Origin: DATLRC01 sp035478435
Lineage (GTDB): Bacteria > Patescibacteriota > Saccharimonadia > Saccharimonadales > UBA4665
Assembly: GCA_035478435.1 (NCBI GenBank)
Contig: DATIJT010000009.1
Location: 62,001 to 126,000 of the forward strand
Length of the DNA stretch: 64,000 nucleotides
Reading direction: 5' to 3'
The position numbers and the translations under genes were made by a program. The notes below the pieces were generated by a model. That model did no database searches. It saw nothing but the letters and a program-made list of their open reading frames with translations, and was not told the origin of the DNA. Shown in pieces: positions 26,234-34,885 of this stretch. Position 1 is the stretch's first letter. Each line of letters opens with the position of its first letter.

Positions 26234-27364
26234 TTATTTTTTGGCCGGCTTGCTTTTTAACTTAGATTTGGGTAGCGAAAAGAAAAAGGACGTGCCCTTA
26301 CCTTCTTCGCTTTCAAACCAAATGTCGCCACCTAAGTTTTCTAGTAGGCCGCGAACCAGGTAAAGCCCCAGACCTATACCGCTGGTTTCCTGCTGAATGA
26401 CGTTAGGCGCCCGAAAGAACTTAGTAAAGACTTGGTCCTGCGAATATCTGGGGATACCTAAACCAGTATCTTCAACGCTAGTAATTATGTCGTTACGGCG
26501 TGGTCGAACACGAATGACTATCTGTCCGCCGGCGGGGGTATATTTGATGGCATTGGTAACTAGGTTGGAGATTACTTCTTTTAGAATTAGAGAATCGCTT
26601 TTGACAGTAGAATTGGCTTTTGGGGGTAGTTCTGTAAGTAGATGGATGCCTCTTTCGGCGGCCAACAAAGCGTGCTCTTTATTAACCTCCCTCACTAAGT
26701 TCGCTAGTTCTACGGGCTTATTGGTAATAGCAATATTGCCGCTCTCAATCCGCGTAACGTTAAGCAAGGTACTGATTAGTTCATTCATGCGGTTGGCCGC
26801 TTCTATGACCGTGCGCAGCGATTTTTTTTGCGCGCCATTCAATTCGCCCATGTAGCCGTCAATCAGCATGTGGGTATAAGTCTTGATAGACGAAAGGGGG
26901 GTGCGTAGTTGATGCGAGGCTAGTGAAATAAAATCGCTTTTCATGCGGTCCATCTCGTGTTCTAAAGTAATATCCCTAAAAACCTCTATAGCTCCAACCG
27001 GCCGGCCCTTTAAAATGATTGGCGAAACCGTAACTGCTACCGGTATGATCTGGCCATTTTTTTTACGGTAGTACATTTTCTCGAAGATAGGTTTACCGGT
27101 TAAGAAAGCTTTAGTGATAGGGCGTTCTATGAGGTTAATCGGCTTACCGTCTTCAGTCAGGGCAATAATTTTTTTCGGGAACCAACTGCCTAGTACCTCT
27201 GATTCTTTGTAACCTAAAATATCTAAGGTCCTTGTGTTAATGCGAGTTATTTTACCGAATTCATCTGTCGTAATAGCGCCGTCGCCAATGCTGTTAAATA
27301 AAGCTTCGGCTAAGAATAGCTCTTCTTCTAAGCTAAAGCTTGGTTTGGCCGGCTGCTTATTCAT
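26234..27364 (-). CDS. PAS-domain sensor histidine kinase
   Basis: 376 residues, no TM helix, so a cytoplasmic sensor. A PAS domain (LFNSIGDGAITTDEFGKI to about residue 130 with its PAC motif) is followed by HisKA (phospho-acceptor His in SLASHQLRTPLSSIK) and HATPase (N box NLVTNAIKYTP, G1 VEDTGLGIP, G2 GIGLGLYLV). ATG at 27364 is preferred over an upstream in-frame TTG because TAAGG lies 6 nt before it. It is the third gene of a minus-strand run with two uncharacterised proteins, one of them membrane-embedded. Confidence 0.92.
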   Translation of the reverse strand: MNKQPAKPSFSLEEELFLAEALFNSIGDGAITTDEFGKITRINTRTLDILGYKESEVLGSWFPKKIIALTEDGKPINLIERPITKAFLTGKPIFEKMYYRKKNGQIIPVAVTVSPIILKGRPVGAIEVFRDITLEHEMDRMKSDFISLASHQLRTPLSSIKTYTHMLIDGYMGELNGAQKKSLRTVIEAANRMNELISTLLNVTRIESGNIAITNKPVELANLVREVNKEHALLAAERGIHLLTELPPKANSTVKSDSLILKEVISNLVTNAIKYTPAGGQIVIRVRPRRNDIITSVEDTGLGIPRYSQDQVFTKFFRAPNVIQQETSGIGLGLYLVRGLLENLGGDIWFESEEGKGTSFFFSLPKSKLKSKPAKK

Positions 27365-27427
27365 CTGAAACCTTACTTCCGTATTTGAATTAGGCTGGTA
27401 GGACTCCAAAAGCTTTTGAGGTAACGT

Positions 27428-27724
27428 TTAAGAGCTTGTGCCATAGTTCGGCTCCGTCCGCTTCCGCCGAGTTTTACCGTTTGCCAAATGCTGTAATTCG
27501 CCTATATATTCTTCGACAATGTCAGAATCTTCCGTGATTAGAGAAACGGCGACCCTTATCCAGTCGATCAAGTGCTTTAAATCTTCCCTGGACAAACCCT
27601 CGGGCTGTTTGTGGAGGTGGTTCTGTACTTGACGGGCGACAAACCTTTCAGCAGCTGAACCGAGGTAGACATGGGTGACCTTAATGACTTGAATATAAAG
27701 CGGCGGCTGGCCAGAGGTTTTCAC
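27428..27724 (-). CDS. Small hypothetical protein upstream of the histidine kinase
   Basis: 98 residues, predicted mostly helical, with a basic C-terminal tail (GKTRRKRTEP). No recognised domain. It lies 5 nt downstream of the membrane protein gene and ~60 nt upstream of the kinase, so it is probably cotranscribed and may belong to the same signalling unit; that is inference from position only. Confidence 0.6.
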   Translation of the reverse strand: MKTSGQPPLYIQVIKVTHVYLGSAAERFVARQVQNHLHKQPEGLSREDLKHLIDWIRVAVSLITEDSDIVEEYIGELQHLANGKTRRKRTEPNYGTSS

Positions 27725-27729
27725 TACTC

Positions 27730-28656
27730 CTAAACCTCTTCGATCTTCTTGAGCTTTTTAGCTCCATAAGCGATCAAGGCATAGCCAATAGCGGCTAAAA
27801 CTAATACTAAATAAGTCATAATCAGGGCTACGCCCAGGGCCAGGTAGCCTGAACGCGGCATCAAGGAACGTAAATACTGCAAGGCTATGGAAGTCCCGAT
27901 GATGCTAACTAAACCGACCGAAAGCCGCCGGATAGCCTTTTGGTAAAGTACGCCTTTAGTCTGCTTGGCGATCAAATGCATTTCGTAGCAACTTAGCAAC
28001 CCGATCATCCAAGTATACAAATAAGGTATGGTTATAGTGGTTATGACCAACCAAAGCGGTAAATAGTAAGGATTACGAGCGGAGTTGGCGTATCTAAGAT
28101 CAAGGTGTTGGAATATTAGGTAGCAAAAGCCTACTCCAATTACCACGAAAGCCAAGATGGTAAGTTTAATCTCGTTGGCTCGCAACCGGATCCGGGCTTT
28201 GTCTAGTAAGCCTCGGGTACCAGTACTGATTAGCGTAAAGGCCACTAAGGGGATGAGTAAATTAAGGTAAATACTAACAATGATGGACGGACTGCGAAAA
28301 CCGGGATGGCTGTCGGTAATAGCGTTCAGGACCAAACTTACAAATGATGGAATAGGTATTCCCCAAGCTAGCCACTTAACGCCCGAAGCAATGCGTTGGT
28401 AATCTGGGCCTTCCGTCGTATCTTGAATCAAATGAGCATATTCTTGAAGTTTGGCATACCCGTAAAAAGCGGCGAACCAAATAAGCAGGACGGGCAGGAT
28501 AACTAGTAGTAGCAAAACATGGTACTGCAACGAAGATAAGTGATACGTTTGCCTCGTGGCGTGGCTAGAAGGCAGCAGCAGAGTTAAGATTACGTATAAA
28601 ATTGCCAACACTACATAAAAGTTATTAGTACTATAAACTCGCTTCATCACATCCAT
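27730..28656 (-). CDS. Hypothetical multi-spanning membrane protein
   Basis: 308 residues with about eight hydrophobic helices and little soluble sequence. No motif I recognise. It heads a minus-strand run membrane protein - small protein - PAS histidine kinase - response regulator. A sensory role as the membrane component for the soluble kinase is possible but not shown. Confidence 0.65.
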   Translation of the reverse strand: MDVMKRVYSTNNFYVVLAILYVILTLLLPSSHATRQTYHLSSLQYHVLLLLVILPVLLIWFAAFYGYAKLQEYAHLIQDTTEGPDYQRIASGVKWLAWGIPIPSFVSLVLNAITDSHPGFRSPSIIVSIYLNLLIPLVAFTLISTGTRGLLDKARIRLRANEIKLTILAFVVIGVGFCYLIFQHLDLRYANSARNPYYLPLWLVITTITIPYLYTWMIGLLSCYEMHLIAKQTKGVLYQKAIRRLSVGLVSIIGTSIALQYLRSLMPRSGYLALGVALIMTYLVLVLAAIGYALIAYGAKKLKKIEEV

Positions 28657-28773
28657 TATAATAATCTATAACATAACTTTTTAATCCATCCGTAAAAAAA
28701 GTTACAACAAAAACAATTAGCTGGTCGAATAAAGCTTGTGCTTAAGGCCCGACTCCTAAATAATTAACAGCAG

Positions 28774-29739
28774 ATGGCTAAACCCGACTCCATTTTTGAT
28801 AGGCCCGTCCTCCAGGCCAATAAGTACCGCTTAATAAGCCTAGGGCTATTGATGCTGGCGATTTATGTTGTCCTGCCCCAACTGCGGATTTTTGGCGGCG
28901 GGTTAAGATTAATAGAACAGGCTGATACCAAGCTAGTATTAGCGGCTCTCGGCTGTGTGGTCTTGACCTATTTCTCTGCTGCCCTTACCTACTGGTTTCT
29001 GGCACTGCACAGAATCAGCTATGGCAAAACTTTTGTCGTTGAGTTAGCTGGAGCTTTTATAAACCGCTTACTGCCAGCTGGGATTGGCGCTATGGGGCTT
29101 AATTATCTTTATCTTCAAGCTAACAGGCACAGTCGCTCACAGGCAGCGACCGTGGTGGCCGTTAATAATTTTATGGGTTTAGCGGGTCATTTGCTGCTGC
29201 TGGCTTTGTTGTTGGTTACCGTACCAGGCCAAAGCCGACATTGGCATTTGGACCTATCTGTGCGTTCTTGGTGGCTGGTTTTAGTTGTAGTTTTAATAAT
29301 TGTAAGCCTGGTTTTGTCATCTAAACACTTGAAGCTGGTCTTGCAGCAGTTTGGGCGTAGCTTTATTCGTAATCTGCGGTCCTACCATTCGCGCCGCAAG
29401 CGTTTGCTACTAGCACTTGGTAGTTCAATCTTACTGACTTTGCTGCATGTGCTGGGCTTGTGGTTATGCGCTCACGCTTTAGGGCTAAGACTGAGTTTAA
29501 TGGATAGTTTGTTGGTTCTAACGGCTGGCATCTCGCTGGGTGTGGCCGTTCCAACGCCTGGCGGGCTTGGCGGAGTGGAAGCTGGCCTGGTTGGCGGTTT
29601 GGTAGCTACTGGTTTAAGTAGCCCAGAGGCTTTGACGGTTACTCTACTGTACCGTTTATTGACTTTCTGGTTGCCGCTGATCGCCGGTGGCTTGGCTTTT
29701 ATAAGCCTTCGCTCTCGTCGCCTGCTTAACCTAACCTAG
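28774..29739 (+). CDS. Flippase-like membrane protein (LPG synthase TM-region / UPF0104 family)
   Basis: 321 residues, about eight TM helices, with the family motif PTPGGLGGVEAGLVGGL followed by LLYRLLTFWLPL, both diagnostic. It is the second member in this window (the other is at 19736) and keeps the canonical PGGLGxxE that the other has altered to PGAIGFRE. Proposed to translocate lipids or lipid-linked intermediates. Its 3' end overlaps the convergent DUF1345 gene by 9 nt. Confidence 0.86.
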   Translation: MAKPDSIFDRPVLQANKYRLISLGLLMLAIYVVLPQLRIFGGGLRLIEQADTKLVLAALGCVVLTYFSAALTYWFLALHRISYGKTFVVELAGAFINRLLPAGIGAMGLNYLYLQANRHSRSQAATVVAVNNFMGLAGHLLLLALLLVTVPGQSRHWHLDLSVRSWWLVLVVVLIIVSLVLSSKHLKLVLQQFGRSFIRNLRSYHSRRKRLLLALGSSILLTLLHVLGLWLCAHALGLRLSLMDSLLVLTAGISLGVAVPTPGGLGGVEAGLVGGLVATGLSSPEALTVTLLYRLLTFWLPLIAGGLAFISLRSRRLLNLT

Positions 29740-30393
29740 AATATTGACCGCTCTGGCTGCTATGAGGGCTATAACGGTAATTGACACGCTGGCTTGTAAT
29801 AACATTAACAACTTGGCCCGCCGGCTGAGCGGCATGGTGTCTGTGGGGCTAAAAGCCATGGCATTAGTAGATGAAACATACAAATAATCGATGAATGTCG
29901 GTTGCCAATCGGGGTGCTTATAATTTTCATGCTGGTTTTGTGGGAACAAGAAGTCATGGGCGTGTTTGTCGGTCTGGGCTCGTTCGCCTGGGCCGCCGGC
30001 GTCCATTTCCCAATACCACAGGGCGAAAATAATGATGTTAGTAATGTAAATATTGATCCCGACTAGAACCAAATCACGCCCGCTGTGGGCCAGGCCGGTC
30101 TGCAATAGCCGCCGCACGACGCCGACTAGCGCGTAAATATTGGTTGCCCCCATTAGGCCGAGCAGCGAGAAAACATTGATCCGGCGGCTGAGTGATTTGA
30201 AAACTTTCTCTTTAGGAGTGGTGAATGACAAAGCTACCAACAGCAACGCTTCTATAGCGGTGATCAGATGACGCGAGCCAATTACAAAGCGGTCGGGCAA
30301 AGCCAGCTGCAGGCCGATAGCCACCAGCATAGTTAGCTGCAAATGCCAAACTGGCTCGTTCTGTGAATTGCGATTACGGAACAAACTTACCAT
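29731..30393 (-). CDS. DUF1345-like membrane protein
   Basis: 220 residues, about five to six TM helices. The C-terminal block TFIDYLYVSSTNAMAFSPTD followed by TMPLSRRAKLLMLLQ is the DUF1345 signature and resembles the pore and filter region of two-TM ion channels, although channel function is unproven. It is convergent with the flippase-like gene. Confidence 0.75.
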   Translation of the reverse strand: MVSLFRNRNSQNEPVWHLQLTMLVAIGLQLALPDRFVIGSRHLITAIEALLLVALSFTTPKEKVFKSLSRRINVFSLLGLMGATNIYALVGVVRRLLQTGLAHSGRDLVLVGINIYITNIIIFALWYWEMDAGGPGERAQTDKHAHDFLFPQNQHENYKHPDWQPTFIDYLYVSSTNAMAFSPTDTMPLSRRAKLLMLLQASVSITVIALIAARAVNILG

Positions 30394-30445
30394 AGCGATT
30401 CATCCTATATTAAGCATCATAAACCAGTTTATAAACAATAGCCAA

Positions 30446-30592
30446 TGAACCCATTTCAAACCTCACGTCTGTTAAGTGAAACCCGTCCTGCCGGTGCCAG
30501 GTTTCAGTTACTAAGATACGGTGACGAGCAAAACTGTAAGATGGTGCCGGCAGGATGGGTTGAAGCTGGAGGAGAGATTTGAGATGGGCTCA
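30446..30592. repeat. TGAACCCAT-family palindrome, copy 3
   Basis: 147 bp. Outer arms TGAACCCATTTCAAACCTC and GAGATTTGAGATGGGCTCA pair at 16 of 19 positions. An inner stem CCGTCCTGCCGG pairs with CCGGCAGGATGGG. The right half is nearly repeated at 36858-36905. It lies in the ~264-bp gap between the DUF1345 and SIMPL genes. Confidence 0.83.
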
Positions 30593-30657
30593 TTGTAGGC
30601 CAAGCTTTACATTTTTGTCTACCAGGCGTAAAACTTAAGCTTATAAAGGAGACAGTA

Positions 30658-31416
30658 ATGGATTCAATAAACGACGCTAAAACTTCTGATGGCAAAAATA
30701 AATTTAACCTAGCGCTAGATCTTAGAATGGTTAGCCTAGTGCTTTTAGCGGTGATTGCCGCAATGCTAGTGATCTGGAAGCCCTGGTCGTCGCCTACCAC
30801 TAGCGGTCGTACCATCACGGTAACTGGCGAAACCAAGTTGAGCGCCAAACCCGACGAATTTGTTTTTTACCCGAGTTATGAATTTAAAAATGCCAGCAAA
30901 GACGCGGCTTTGGCCGAGCTGACTAAGAAAAGCGACGAACTAGTGTCTAAGTTAAAATCGCTCGGTGTTAAAGACGAGAAAATAAAAACCAACTCTAGCG
31001 GTTACGATTACTCGGTTTATTACGACAGCAAGACCCAACAGTCAACCTACACTCTACAACTGACAGTTACCGTTAATGATTTTACGCTAGCTCAAAAAGT
31101 GCAGGACTATTTAGTTACCACTTCACCCAGTGGCGCTGTTTCGCCACAGGCTGATTTTAGCGAATCTAAGCGCAAAGAACTGGAAAACAATGCGCGTGAC
31201 GGTGCTACCAAAGACGCTCGCCGCCGTGCTGAACAAATGGCCAAGAACCTTGGCTTCAAGCTGGGCAAAGTCAAAAGCGTGAGTGATGGCACCGGGTTTG
31301 GAGGTATAAGCTTGGGACTCAATTCAGCCGTGGCGGATACCCAGCCGCAATTAAAGCTCCAGCCAGGCGAAAACGATTTAGATTATTCTCTAACAGTGGT
31401 TTACTTTATAAGGTAA
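30658..31416 (+). CDS. SIMPL-domain (DUF541) membrane-anchored protein
   Basis: 252 residues: a short cytoplasmic tail, a TM helix around residues 22-40 (MVSLVLLAVIAAMLVIW) and an external SIMPL domain starting ITVTGETKLSAKPDEF and containing the RKELENNARDGATKDARRRAEQ helix, typical of the family. Members occur as exported oligomers and have no settled function. The start follows AAAGGAGA at good spacing. It is 8 nt upstream of riboflavin kinase, which could be cotranscribed. Confidence 0.88.
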   Translation: MDSINDAKTSDGKNKFNLALDLRMVSLVLLAVIAAMLVIWKPWSSPTTSGRTITVTGETKLSAKPDEFVFYPSYEFKNASKDAALAELTKKSDELVSKLKSLGVKDEKIKTNSSGYDYSVYYDSKTQQSTYTLQLTVTVNDFTLAQKVQDYLVTTSPSGAVSPQADFSESKRKELENNARDGATKDARRRAEQMAKNLGFKLGKVKSVSDGTGFGGISLGLNSAVADTQPQLKLQPGENDLDYSLTVVYFIR

Positions 31417-31424
31417 ATTACAGA

Positions 31425-31814
31425 GTGGCTAGTCTAAGAACGTTTAGCGGCATAATCAAGAAATACCAGGGCAATGGCCGCCAGCTCGGTTATCCGACGG
31501 CCAATATTGAACTAAAGGCCAAGGCTCCGAATGGCATTTACCTGGCCTATGCCGTGTTAGATGAAAATTCGCAGAAGTTGCCCGCCCTAGTTTTTATCGG
31601 CGCGCCGGTTACGCTGGGAGACCAGCTCCAAAGGATCGAAACTCACATACTGGACTATCCGGACGAAGACCTCTACGATCGGCAGATTATGATTTCCCTA
31701 ATCCGCAAACTGAGGGACAACCAAAAATTCGATACTATAGAAGCCTTAAAAGACCAGATGAAACAAGACGAAATTGCGGCGCGGGCTTACTTTAAGTTGT
31801 CAGTCAAGCTATAA
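31425..31814 (+). CDS. Stand-alone riboflavin kinase
   Basis: 129 residues, corresponding only to the C-terminal flavokinase domain of bifunctional RibF. The ATP/metal loop GNGRQLGYPTANIEL (the GxxxGFPTANI-type motif) and the VFIGAPVTLG and THILDYPDEDLYD (riboflavin-contact) regions are present. It phosphorylates riboflavin to FMN; no FAD-synthetase domain is attached. The start is GTG, directly following the SIMPL gene. It sits just before riboflavin synthase and lumazine synthase. Confidence 0.87.
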   Translation: MASLRTFSGIIKKYQGNGRQLGYPTANIELKAKAPNGIYLAYAVLDENSQKLPALVFIGAPVTLGDQLQRIETHILDYPDEDLYDRQIMISLIRKLRDNQKFDTIEALKDQMKQDEIAARAYFKLSVKL

Positions 31815-31947
31815 TACCTGAATCTCAAAACCCCCATCCTGTTATCCCAGCGAAGGCTGGGATCCAGTAATATAAAAAGAGAAATTTCTTTCTGACTGGA
31901 TTCCTGCCTACGCAGGAATGACTTGGTTTTGAGAGACAGGTATAATA
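31810..31947. repeat. GCGAAGG-hairpin element between riboflavin kinase and riboflavin synthase
   Basis: ~138 bp. Two hairpins, ATCCCAGC-GAAG-GCTGGGAT and ATTCCTGC-CTAC-GCAGGAAT, are enclosed by longer inverted ends (TACCTG, TCTCAAAACC on the left; GGTTTTGAGAGACAGGTA on the right). The left end contains the riboflavin kinase stop (31812-31814) and the right end contains TATAAT (31941-31946) just upstream of ribE. The full element recurs at 36718 and a half at 9354. Confidence 0.85.
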
Positions 31948-31953
31948 CTAGCC

Positions 31954-32556
31954 ATGTTTACCGGTATTGTGACCCACACGGCCAAGGTTTCCGCCTCTCC
32001 AACCAAAGACGGCTCTTTACTACTAACTTTTGGATGGCCTAAAGATTGGCCAGATTTGCAGCTAGGCGAGTCGATAGCCATGGACGGAGTTTGCCTGACA
32101 GTCAGCGACCTTAAAAAAGACAGCTTCGATTGTTTTGTGATGCCTGAGACGCTATCTAAAACCACGTTCGGCGGCCAGCTCCCCAAAGTAGTTAATCTAG
32201 AGCGTTCACTGACTATGGCCGATCGGTTTGGCGGGCATTTTGTGCAGGGGCACATCGATGCCCGCGGTAAAATCGGGCAGGTCGATAGATCACAGGGCTA
32301 TGAGGTCTGGGTTGAATTCCCGGCTGAGTTTGGTGCTTTAGTAATACCGAAAGGCTCAATCGCCATTAACGGTGTCTCCCTGACGGTTGCAGCCATAGAG
32401 GCCAATAAACTGAAAATCGCACTCATTCCCCATACTCTGGAGCACACGACTTTAGGATCCCTAAAAAGCGGCGACAATGTTAATTTGGAGTTTGATATGC
32501 TTGGTAAATACATCGTTAAAGCCATAGAAGAAAGGCGACCTCATGCAAAAAGCTAA
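31954..32556 (+). CDS. ribE: Riboflavin synthase, alpha chain
   Basis: 200 residues with the two tandem lumazine-binding repeats expected. It opens with the diagnostic MFTGIV and has SIAMDGVCLTV and SIAINGVSLTV, the equivalent motif in each repeat, plus HFVQGHIDARG. It dismutates two 6,7-dimethyl-8-ribityllumazine molecules to riboflavin. A TATAAT only 8 nt before the ATG suggests a near-leaderless transcript. It overlaps ribH by 14 nt. Confidence 0.95.
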   Translation: MFTGIVTHTAKVSASPTKDGSLLLTFGWPKDWPDLQLGESIAMDGVCLTVSDLKKDSFDCFVMPETLSKTTFGGQLPKVVNLERSLTMADRFGGHFVQGHIDARGKIGQVDRSQGYEVWVEFPAEFGALVIPKGSIAINGVSLTVAAIEANKLKIALIPHTLEHTTLGSLKSGDNVNLEFDMLGKYIVKAIEERRPHAKS

Positions 32557-33010
32557 ACGATCTCTTTTTGAACCTTTTGATGCCAGCAAATGGTGCCTGG
32601 GCATAGTCGTGGCCGACTTTAACGCTCACATAACCGACGCGCTTTACCAGAGCGCTTTGCAGCGGGCAACCGACTATCACTTGCCTGTTTCGAACATTGA
32701 TACCGTTAGAGTAGCTGGTTCTATAGAAATCCCCTTGGTACTGCAAACCTTGGCTAAAACCGGGCGCTATCAGGCCTTGCTGGCCATCGGCTGTGTTATC
32801 CGCGGCGAAACACCGCATTTTGACTACGTCTGCCAGTTCGTGAGCGAAGGCGTTTTGCGCGTCCAACTGGACCATGATATGCCTATCGGCTTTGGGGTTT
32901 TAACTTGCAACAACGAAGCCGAAGCCCTAGCCCGTACTGGCTTAGGCGGCGAACACCTCGACGCCGTGCTTCACCAAGCCAAAGCCCTCGAAGCATTAAA
33001 AACTAACTAG
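32543..33010 (+). CDS. ribH: 6,7-dimethyl-8-ribityllumazine synthase
   Basis: 155 residues, normal length. Motifs: VVADFNAHITDAL, RVAGSIEIPLVLQ (the substrate loop), IGCVIRGETPHFDYV with the catalytic His, and GVLTCNNEAEALAR. It condenses a ribityl-aminouracil with dihydroxybutanone phosphate to supply ribE with substrate. It overlaps the end of ribE, so the two are coupled. The ribA, ribB and ribD genes are not in this window. Confidence 0.95.
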   Translation: MQKAKRSLFEPFDASKWCLGIVVADFNAHITDALYQSALQRATDYHLPVSNIDTVRVAGSIEIPLVLQTLAKTGRYQALLAIGCVIRGETPHFDYVCQFVSEGVLRVQLDHDMPIGFGVLTCNNEAEALARTGLGGEHLDAVLHQAKALEALKTN

Positions 33011-33026
33011 CTTAAAATACTAGGAT

Positions 33027-33335
33027 TTACTGTCTAGATTTTTTGAATTCGGCGGATTGAGCTAGGTTCTGCTTGGCGATATCGGCGAGTGATAAGTTGA
33101 AGTATTCGGCTAGCACTGCCAGGTAATAAAGCACGTCACCGAGGCGTTTCCTAATAACTTCTATATCTTGACTGTCAGCCTGACCATTTTTATCGCGGAT
33201 CATCTTCTTGAGCTGGTTGGCCAAAATGCCAGCCTCGCCGCTTAAACCTAAGGCCCGGTGCGCCAAAGCCGCCAAGCTTTTTTCGGTAATAGCCACGCTG
33301 TCTAGGGCCTGCTTTTGGAAGTCATCCATATCCAT
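33027..33335 (-). CDS. MazG-like nucleotide pyrophosphohydrolase, degenerate metal site
   Basis: 102 residues, all-alpha MazG-like fold: LGLSGEAGILANQLKK and IRKRLGDVLYYLAVLAEYFN are the two helix pairs that normally bind Mg through ExxE and ExxD. Here the first reads E34-A-G-I37 and the second R64-L-G-D67, so two of the four acidic ligands are replaced. It may be inactive or use a different metal geometry. Family members hydrolyse non-canonical NTPs. It is convergent with ribH. Confidence 0.75.
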   Translation of the reverse strand: MDMDDFQKQALDSVAITEKSLAALAHRALGLSGEAGILANQLKKMIRDKNGQADSQDIEVIRKRLGDVLYYLAVLAEYFNLSLADIAKQNLAQSAEFKKSRQ

Positions 33336-33400
33336 GTAACTAATTATAGCTTAACTATAAGGACTTGTAATATTTATCACATTTATGGTAATGTCCTGAA

Positions 33401-34717
33401 ATGAAACTTCGAGACACTATTTTAGCTATCAACGATGTCGAGCCTGGTTTAATTAACGCCGTTAAGAAGCATAGCCGTAGATTGGGCAGAGATTTAAAAG
33501 GCGTGGTTCTAATTGGCCACAAATATTTTGACCACCCCGAACGGGCTAAGGATAAGACAGGCTTTTTTAAAGAAATCGTTTGTGATTTTGATAATCCGGA
33601 TGAGCTGCAAAAAATTCTTAAACCATACCAATATAAGTTATTAGCCGCCACCTGCCGCAACGAAAGCGCTATCCAGCAATTTCGTAAGGTAGTACCCTTT
33701 TTGCCCTATATCCACACGCCTTCCGCTTCCGCTCTGCAATGGGCCAACGAAAAGCACCTAATGCGCGACCGGCTGCGCAACTACGACCATAAGCTAGTGC
33801 CTAAATACAAATACATCCCGGAGTTTAACCCGGAAATTCTAAAATCCTTAACTGACCACCTATCTTTTCCGGTAATCGTAAAGCCGATCGGCTTGGCGGC
33901 TTCACTGCTCGTGGAGCGCTGCGATAATGAATCGGAGCTTAAAAGATGTTTGATCAGGACTTTCCAAACTATAGAGAATATCTATTCTCGCGAACGCGGC
34001 CGTGGAAGGCCCAGTGTTTTGATTGAGGAAATGATCCACGGTGATATGTACTCTACGGACGCCTACGTCAGTCCAACTGGGGAGATTTACTGCTTGCCGC
34101 TGGTTAAAGTCATAACTGCTCACGCTATAGGGCTACAAGGTTTTTACAGCTATCGTCATATTGTGCCAATCGACTTATCCCAAAAGGAGGTAGATAAGGC
34201 TTTTACTGTCGCTGCCGACTCTATTAAGGCCCTAAACCTTAGCACTGTTACTACTCACATAGAACTATTTCAATCCCCCGATGGTTGGAAGATTATTGAG
34301 GTTGGACCGCGCATTGGCGGTTACCGCGAAGCCTTATACCGGGGAGCATACGGCGTCGACCATTACTATAATGATTTGGCCGTTCGGATGGGAGAAAAGC
34401 CGGAAATGCCGACCAAGCCTATTGCCCATGCCGCTGGCTTAAACATTTACCCTGAACAAGAAGGCCACATCAAATCCATTACCGGTTTAGAGGAGGCCCG
34501 TAAACTTTCAAGCGTTGCGTACCTTAATCCGCACGCCCAACCCGGTGACCTAGCGTTGTTTGCCGGTAATGGCGGCTACTTGATCGTTGACGGCATCTTG
34601 AGCAATAAAGACCCGGAAAAATTAGAAGCCGACGTCGCTAAAGTTCGAGAACTAATAAAAATTAATGTTGACCCCACCACCTACCTGGAGTCCGCGGAAG
34701 AGCCATTAATTTCTTAG
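33401..34717 (+). CDS. ATP-grasp superfamily ligase-like protein
   Basis: 438 residues. After an N-terminal preATP-grasp domain, the ATP-grasp core includes LSFPVIVKPIGLAASLLV (nucleotide Lys), SVLIEEMIHGDMYSTDAYV, and the metal-binding HIELFQSPDGWKIIEVGPRIGG. This arrangement resembles carboxylate-amine ligases of the carbamoyl-phosphate/BioC-like group; the substrates are unknown. Its stop codon lies within the terminal repeat of the palindromic element that follows. Confidence 0.85.
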   Translation: MKLRDTILAINDVEPGLINAVKKHSRRLGRDLKGVVLIGHKYFDHPERAKDKTGFFKEIVCDFDNPDELQKILKPYQYKLLAATCRNESAIQQFRKVVPFLPYIHTPSASALQWANEKHLMRDRLRNYDHKLVPKYKYIPEFNPEILKSLTDHLSFPVIVKPIGLAASLLVERCDNESELKRCLIRTFQTIENIYSRERGRGRPSVLIEEMIHGDMYSTDAYVSPTGEIYCLPLVKVITAHAIGLQGFYSYRHIVPIDLSQKEVDKAFTVAADSIKALNLSTVTTHIELFQSPDGWKIIEVGPRIGGYREALYRGAYGVDHYYNDLAVRMGEKPEMPTKPIAHAAGLNIYPEQEGHIKSITGLEEARKLSSVAYLNPHAQPGDLALFAGNGGYLIVDGILSNKDPEKLEADVAKVRELIKINVDPTTYLESAEEPLIS

Positions 34718-34885
34718 AGCCTGACAAAATCCCTCTGTCGTAGGCAAAACTTGAGCAGCAGCTAGATTTTGTATTTGTTTTCTCGTGACAAAATGGATCT
34801 GAATGATCCATAGCGAAGCGAAAAACAGATACAAAGTCGCTGACCTCAGGTTTTGGTAGATAAGAGGGTTTTTGTCAGGCTCTTA
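34714..34885. repeat. Palindromic element whose ends hold both flanking stop codons
   Basis: 172 bp with 23-nt inverted ends (AGAGCCTGACAAAATCCCTC on the left; AGAGGGTTTTTGTCAGGCTC on the right) matching at 21 of 23. The ATP-grasp stop (34715-34717) is in the left end and the stop of the convergent small gene (34883-34885) is in the right end. It probably ends both transcripts. Confidence 0.8.

Noticed and set aside
19736..29739. Lysylphosphatidylglycerol synthase activity for the two PF03706-like proteins
   Set aside because: Both lack the C-terminal catalytic (aminoacyl-transferring) domain; only the membrane, flippase-like part is present.
31820..33010. FMN riboswitch upstream of the flavin genes
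   Set aside because: The upstream region is occupied by the GCGAAGG repeat element; the conserved RFN-type core was not found.
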